A DNA stretch of 64,000 nt from Nostoc sp. TCL26-01 (GTDB taxonomy: Bacteria > Cyanobacteriota > Cyanobacteriia > Cyanobacteriales > Nostocaceae). This document shows positions 59,873 through 64,000 of the stretch, piece after piece; the first letter of the stretch is position 1; each line of letters opens with the position of its first letter. The position numbers and the translations under genes were made by a program. The stretch is from assembly GCF_013393945.1 (NCBI RefSeq), contig NZ_CP040297.1:5683296-5747295 (forward strand), written 5' to 3'. The notes beneath the pieces were generated by a model. It worked only from the letters and a program-made list of their open reading frames with translations, did no database searches and was not told the DNA's origin.

Positions 59873-61438
59873 ATGAGAATGAAAACAATGCTAGCAAAAC
59901 AAGAACACATTTCTCAACTTGTGGTGACTGCTGCACAAATGCGCGACATTGAAGCGCGCATCTTTGCAGCTGGAATGCCCGTAGCAGCTTTAATGGAAAA
60001 AGTAGCGGGATTAATTGCTAAACGTATTCAATCTCTGCTGCCTCCATCCTCTGTGCGTGTTGGTATCCTTGTCGGCCCCGGACACAATGGTGGTGATGCG
60101 TTAGTTGTGGCGCGGGAATTACACTTTTGTGGGTATGATGTTTGGATTTATGCCCCTTTTCATAAGTTCAAAGATTTAACATCACAACATTTACAATATG
60201 CCAAGAGTTTGGGAATTACTTGTGAGCAAAATATTGCCCAATTACCAGATTGTGATGTTTTAATTGATGGGTTGTTTGGCTTTGGTTTAGAAAGAACACT
60301 GACTGATCCCATCGCCTCAGCAATTAATCAGTTTAATCAGTGGCAAAAACCGATTATTAGTATTGATTTACCTTCAGGTTTGCACACCGATACAGGTGCA
60401 GTTTTAGGAACGGCAATTCGTGCCACCCATACTCTTTGTTTGGGTTTATGGAAAGTAGGATTATTACAAGATCAGGCTTTAGATTATATTGGTCAAGCTG
60501 AGTTAATTGATTTTGATATTCCCCTAGCTGATGTGCAAGCTGTTCTTCAAGACGCACCACAAGTTAAACGCATTACACCAGCAACAGCGCTGGCTACTTT
60601 GCCTTTACCTCGTCCTCCAGTCACCCATAAGTATAAAGAAGGACATTTGCTGTTAATTTGCGGTTCCCGACGTTATGCTGGTGGGGCAATTTTAACGGCT
60701 TTGGGTGCTAGAGGTAGCGGTGTGGGGATGTTGTCAATTGCTGTCCCCGAATCACTGAAACATCTTTTAGTGTCTCATTTGCCAGAGGCGTTGGTTATTG
60801 GTTGCCCAGAGACGGCCACAGGAGCGATCGCTCAATTACAATTACCAGAGAAGACAGACTTAAATTCTTTTAGTGCGATCGCCATTGGCCCTGGATTAAC
60901 TCAAGATGCAACAAATGTAGTCCAACAAGTCATCGCCAGCGATCGCCCATTAATCCTCGATGCCGATGCTTTGAATATTTTAGCCCAGATGGGAGCAAGC
61001 ACCACATTACAAAAACGTCCAGCTACCACCGTACTCACACCCCACACCGGTGAATTTCAACGCCTATTTCCTGATATCCCCGATGCCAAAGACGAGAGAA
61101 TCGCCGCAGTCAGGGAAGCCGCAGCTCAAAGTAGAGCAGTAGTTTTACTTAAAGGTGCAAGAACTGCCATCGCTAACCCCCAGGGTTCAGTGTGGATTAA
61201 TCCTGAAAGTACCCCAGCTTTAGCCCGTGGTGGTAGTGGGGATGTGTTAACAGGGCTTTTAGGGGGATTGTTAGCCCAAGGCATGAATAAACAAATACCC
61301 GTAGAAGATATTGTTGCTACTGCTGCTTGGTGGCACTCTCAAGCAGGTATTTTAGCTGCTCAAGAGCGTACAGAGTTAGGTGTAGATGCGTTTACATTGA
61401 CACAGTACTTGTGGAAAGTGATTGTGTCAGGCTGCTGA
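59873..61438 (+). CDS. nnr: Bifunctional NAD(P)H-hydrate epimerase/ADP-dependent NAD(P)H-hydrate dehydratase
   Basis: A 521-residue fusion that repairs hydrated NAD(P)H. The N-terminal epimerase (about 15-215) holds VGILVGPGHNGGDALVVARELH and LIDGLFGFGL. The C-terminal dehydratase (about 235-515) holds LLICGSRRYAGGAILTALGARGSGVGM, IGPGLTQD, ILDADALNIL, LTPHTGEFQRLF, and ARGGSGDVLTGLLGGLLAQG, with the catalytic Asp in GSGDVLTG. Alternative starts are Met3 and Met6. It ends 12 bp into the 3' end of the convergent TPR gene. Confidence 0.93.
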   Translation: MRMKTMLAKQEHISQLVVTAAQMRDIEARIFAAGMPVAALMEKVAGLIAKRIQSLLPPSSVRVGILVGPGHNGGDALVVARELHFCGYDVWIYAPFHKFKDLTSQHLQYAKSLGITCEQNIAQLPDCDVLIDGLFGFGLERTLTDPIASAINQFNQWQKPIISIDLPSGLHTDTGAVLGTAIRATHTLCLGLWKVGLLQDQALDYIGQAELIDFDIPLADVQAVLQDAPQVKRITPATALATLPLPRPPVTHKYKEGHLLLICGSRRYAGGAILTALGARGSGVGMLSIAVPESLKHLLVSHLPEALVIGCPETATGAIAQLQLPEKTDLNSFSAIAIGPGLTQDATNVVQQVIASDRPLILDADALNILAQMGASTTLQKRPATTVLTPHTGEFQRLFPDIPDAKDERIAAVREAAAQSRAVVLLKGARTAIANPQGSVWINPESTPALARGGSGDVLTGLLGGLLAQGMNKQIPVEDIVATAAWWHSQAGILAAQERTELGVDAFTLTQYLWKVIVSGC

Positions 61439-63400
61439 TCTACTAGCCAGCAAAGTCGAAATTTGACTTTCCACTTCCGGGCGATCGCTGGCTTGGGGAT
61501 TGAGTCTTAGATAAGTTTGGAGATTCTCTAGGGCATCATCCAAGCGTCCCAAGGACATGAAAGCGACTGCGCGGTTTTGGTACAAATCAGGATTTTCTGG
61601 TGATAATAAAATCGCTTGATTTAGGTCTGTTAGCGCTGCTGACAGGTGTCCTAGCTGGTAATGCAAAATGGCTCTATTGGCTAAAAGCATCGGTTGGTCG
61701 GCATTTAAACCCAGTGCCACGTTATAATCTATCAGGGCTGCTTCAGGTTGTTCTAAGACCTCGAAGGCTTCAGCACGACCGATGAGTGCGGCTTGTGTAT
61801 GAGGATTTAAATCCAAAGCTACAGAATAAGCAGCGATCGCTTCTGCCATTTTCCCCTGGCGGCGATAGCATAATCCCAAGTTCATCCACACTTCGGCATA
61901 GGGTGGACTCAAGTCAATGGCTTGATGGTAATCTCGTACAGCTTCATCCAGACGACCTAATTTTAAATAGACGTTGCCGCGCTCATTGTAATATTCGGAA
62001 TAATTTTGATCCATAGCGATCGCTTCTGTGTAATGGGCGATGGCATCTTCGTAAGGCCCCGTGACAGCGTAAACTTTAGCGATGTTATACAGCAAAACTG
62101 AGCGATGTAGGCGGTGTTTGTCTGGCGGCAAATGTTGATTGAGACGGGCAAATGCTTGTTGACAAAGAGCGATCGCTTCTGCTGGTCTACCTTGACGATG
62201 ACGCACATATGCTAACCCATTCATCGTAAAGGAGGTGTAGAAATGTTTGTCTCCTGCTGGTAAATCCAGACTAGGTAAAGTTGCTAAACCCAGTTCTAAA
62301 TATTCTACTGCCTTGTGCAAATCGTGATTTTGCAAGTAGCGAGAGTAGAGCATAGCCATCACATAATATATCCGCACTCTTTGCCGAGGATCATGGATTT
62401 TACCTAAAGCTTCTACCTCTAATACTTGTTGCGCCTCGGCTAAATTTCCTGTCGCTGTATAGCAGCCAAAAAGATTACCTACCAAATTCCAGCGCACTTC
62501 GCTATCTTCACCACAAATTTCATCAAGATGAGCTAATACTGGTTGACTATATACTAAGGCTTCCTGATAAAACCCATAGTGATTATAAAGTCCTATGGCA
62601 TAGGCTTGTAACTTTAAAGCCTTCTGTGGCTGATCGCTCAATAGCCAATAACGAATTAATTTCGGTAAATATATTTCTCTTTCTAGAGCATCATTTCTGA
62701 TGCGTTCTTCCAGTGACATGGCTAACTTGGTCATTTCCTCTGGTGAGACTGGAGTCTCCGGTTCAGGGGGAAAGTCGCAACGCACCCCTTTTCCTAAAAC
62801 CTGCACAGCAAATTGACTAGTTACAGTTTCCTCAGTTCCTGGATCAGTAGCAATTAATAATGTTAAATTCAATTGCTGACCACGACGACGGATTAACTCA
62901 GTAAAAAACATCCTTGCTAATGCACCAGCCTGATGAAAGCGATCGCAACTAATTACCCAAGGCGAGCGATCGGTCTGCTGATACCAAGCCGCTAACAAAT
63001 CAATTAATCCATGTACAATCCGATAAGCTCGGTCAATGGGATAGTTACGCACACTCTCTTCAGCTTCAGCTGTGTCTGTCAAATTGGGGTTCCTGACAGT
63101 AATCTGGCGGCGTAATGTAGGCAAAACAATAGTTAATTCATAACTGTGTTTGTCAATTAATTCCGGTGCTTGGGCTTGGATTTCGGGCAGGATGGATGCA
63201 AACAAATCTTTAACACCAGCCCAGACTCCCTCTTCTTCAAAATCACAGTCGAGTAGCCAATTCTTCGCTCCCGCTTTTTGTGCCGCTTCCAACCACTGCT
63301 GTAAAATATGGTGACGTGAACGACCTGCTTCAGCTGCGAGGAAAATTACTTGACCAGTCCAATCTAGAGGTTGTATTAAATTACTATCTTGCCATTCCAT
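61427..63400 (-). CDS. TPR-repeat protein with N-terminal ATPase-like region
   Basis: A 657-residue protein. Residues about 1-230 look like a degenerate AAA/STAND-type domain (QVIFLAAEAGRSRHHILQQ, WVISCDRFHQAGALARMFF, LTLLIATDPGT) without a recognisable P-loop. Residues about 290-640 are TPR repeats: YYNERGNVYLKLGRLDEAVRDYHQAIDLSPPYAEVWMNLGL and three or four similar units follow, joined to the intermediate repeats before them. Probably a scaffold for protein interaction. The C-terminus overlaps the end of the nnr gene by 12 bp. Confidence 0.8.
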   Translation of the reverse strand: MEWQDSNLIQPLDWTGQVIFLAAEAGRSRHHILQQWLEAAQKAGAKNWLLDCDFEEEGVWAGVKDLFASILPEIQAQAPELIDKHSYELTIVLPTLRRQITVRNPNLTDTAEAEESVRNYPIDRAYRIVHGLIDLLAAWYQQTDRSPWVISCDRFHQAGALARMFFTELIRRRGQQLNLTLLIATDPGTEETVTSQFAVQVLGKGVRCDFPPEPETPVSPEEMTKLAMSLEERIRNDALEREIYLPKLIRYWLLSDQPQKALKLQAYAIGLYNHYGFYQEALVYSQPVLAHLDEICGEDSEVRWNLVGNLFGCYTATGNLAEAQQVLEVEALGKIHDPRQRVRIYYVMAMLYSRYLQNHDLHKAVEYLELGLATLPSLDLPAGDKHFYTSFTMNGLAYVRHRQGRPAEAIALCQQAFARLNQHLPPDKHRLHRSVLLYNIAKVYAVTGPYEDAIAHYTEAIAMDQNYSEYYNERGNVYLKLGRLDEAVRDYHQAIDLSPPYAEVWMNLGLCYRRQGKMAEAIAAYSVALDLNPHTQAALIGRAEAFEVLEQPEAALIDYNVALGLNADQPMLLANRAILHYQLGHLSAALTDLNQAILLSPENPDLYQNRAVAFMSLGRLDDALENLQTYLRLNPQASDRPEVESQISTLLASRSAA

Positions 63401-63406
63401 AATTAT

Positions 63407-64000
63407 TTACCTTTTTGACTTTTGCCCACTAATTATCCATAACCAAAAACCCATCATCTCAGGGACAAACATGAATCCGGCAATCAGGACATCTAAGCTG
63501 TTAAACTTAGCTCCATGTCTTAAATTCCCCAAAATTAACCCCAAATAGTTCCAAATCACCGGCACACCAATAAATATCAGAGAACTAAAAGCCACTACCC
63601 GACCTATCAGCCACACCAACGCATATATCCGAATCACCCTCATTTCCCGTGCGCTAATGTGAGACTGATCAATTTTGCGTATCCTGGGCAGAATTCGCGC
63701 CATCTGGTTACGTAGCCAGACTTCCGTATCTCTCATCAGACTCTTGCATCTCAAGAAATTAGCAATTACGTAGTAAAAGTCTGTCCGGACAAAGAAGTAA
63801 CACTGCCAAAGTATCCCTAGTAGATAGGTGAGTAGAATCGCTTTAGTCAACTTCAGCCCTAGCAAAGGTAATTCGAGCCAACCATGATACTGGGCAAACA
63901 AAATCAAGATGAAAATCGCCGCACACACCCCATCTAGCAAAGGCCCAGCCAGTAATGGCAAGTAGCGCTGATTCCTGGGTACTCCCCAAATACCAGTCAT
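63407..64000 (-). CDS. Integral membrane protein, likely C-terminal part of a larger protein cut by the window edge
   Basis: The 197 residues in the window contain four or five membrane segments (PLLAGPLLDGVCAAIFILILF, LLTYLLGILWQCYFFV, IYALVWLIGRVVAFSSLIFIGVPVIW, LIAGFMFVPEMMGFWLWII). The frame is open to the last base, and the ATG at 64000 is at the edge, so the real start is probably outside. The opening RYLPLLAGPLLDG would suit an internal segment of a membrane peptidase or transport-associated protein, but the family is not certain. It lies 6 bp upstream of the TPR gene on the same strand, so the two are likely an operon. Confidence 0.6.
   Translation of the reverse strand: MTGIWGVPRNQRYLPLLAGPLLDGVCAAIFILILFAQYHGWLELPLLGLKLTKAILLTYLLGILWQCYFFVRTDFYYVIANFLRCKSLMRDTEVWLRNQMARILPRIRKIDQSHISAREMRVIRIYALVWLIGRVVAFSSLIFIGVPVIWNYLGLILGNLRHGAKFNSLDVLIAGFMFVPEMMGFWLWIISGQKSKR

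Overview
The window comes from a filamentous, heterocyst-type cyanobacterium of the Nostoc/Anabaena group. Reasons: frequent GCGATCGC (HIP1) octamers, long runs of TAGTCAA/CATTGAC-type heptamers (STRR repeats) between genes, and clearly cyanobacterial genes (petJ cytochrome c6, crtR carotene hydroxylase, ndhK, a CYP110-like P450, a KGK-domain protein, a group 2 sigma factor, a 4-hydroxybenzoate prenyltransferase for plastoquinone). From memory, sigma factor-GNAT-petJ matches sigE-alr4250-petJ of Anabaena PCC 7120, and pyk beside crtR matches all4008/alr4009. I could not check either. No rRNA, convincing tRNA or CRISPR array was seen.

Layout. 1-2 kb: ispE (cut by the edge), ksgA and a ParD/VapC-like toxin-antitoxin pair. 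2-4.5 kb: a conflict-type pair, a trypsin-co-occurring-domain-1 protein and a caspase-FGE protein; the 3' end of the latter looks like the variable region of a diversity-generating retroelement. 5-7.6 kb: a cold-shock-type RRM protein with a hairpin over its ribosome binding site, and a lone tyrosine recombinase. 8-13.4 kb: a GerMN lipoprotein, a MerR regulator with a visible operator upstream of a membrane protein, a ParA/RHH pair and an RNase-like metallo-beta-lactamase. 13.4-14.8 kb: a gene-poor stretch with structured repeats. 15-34 kb: mostly housekeeping genes (glycosidase, phosphoesterase, lipid kinase, FAD monooxygenase, priA, sigE, petJ, TonB receptor, queF, pyk, crtR), then a small papain-fold toxin with a probable immunity gene. 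34-42 kb: aroH, sppA, an MlaE permease, scpA, a LuxR-type regulator, a KGK protein and tilS.

The most interesting locus is 42,121-46,194. A compact three-gene operon (GHKL ATPase-histidine kinase, receiver-domain protein, MBL hydrolase) lies between two 66-bp direct repeats, 65/66 identical, of the tilS 3' end. The right copy would complete tilS and place it directly against ggt. The cassette genes contain no HIP1 octamer. It therefore looks like an acquired cassette integrated at the end of tilS, probably a signalling or defence system whose sensor and regulator control an MBL effector.

46-64 kb: ggt, a DUF1802 protein, a 14-WD-repeat STAND ATPase, a second ndhK copy interrupted in frame by a 0.2-kb MITE, a P450, a UbiA prenyltransferase, Ppx/GppA, a bifunctional NAD(P)HX repair enzyme, a TPR protein and the end of a membrane protein. 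Several families of small non-autonomous repeats (a 30-bp palindrome in 8 copies, a TAACCCG-ended MITE in 4 copies, ATACCA...TGGTAT MITEs, one nested MITE) fill the spacers, and in at least four genes the repeats supply the stop codon.
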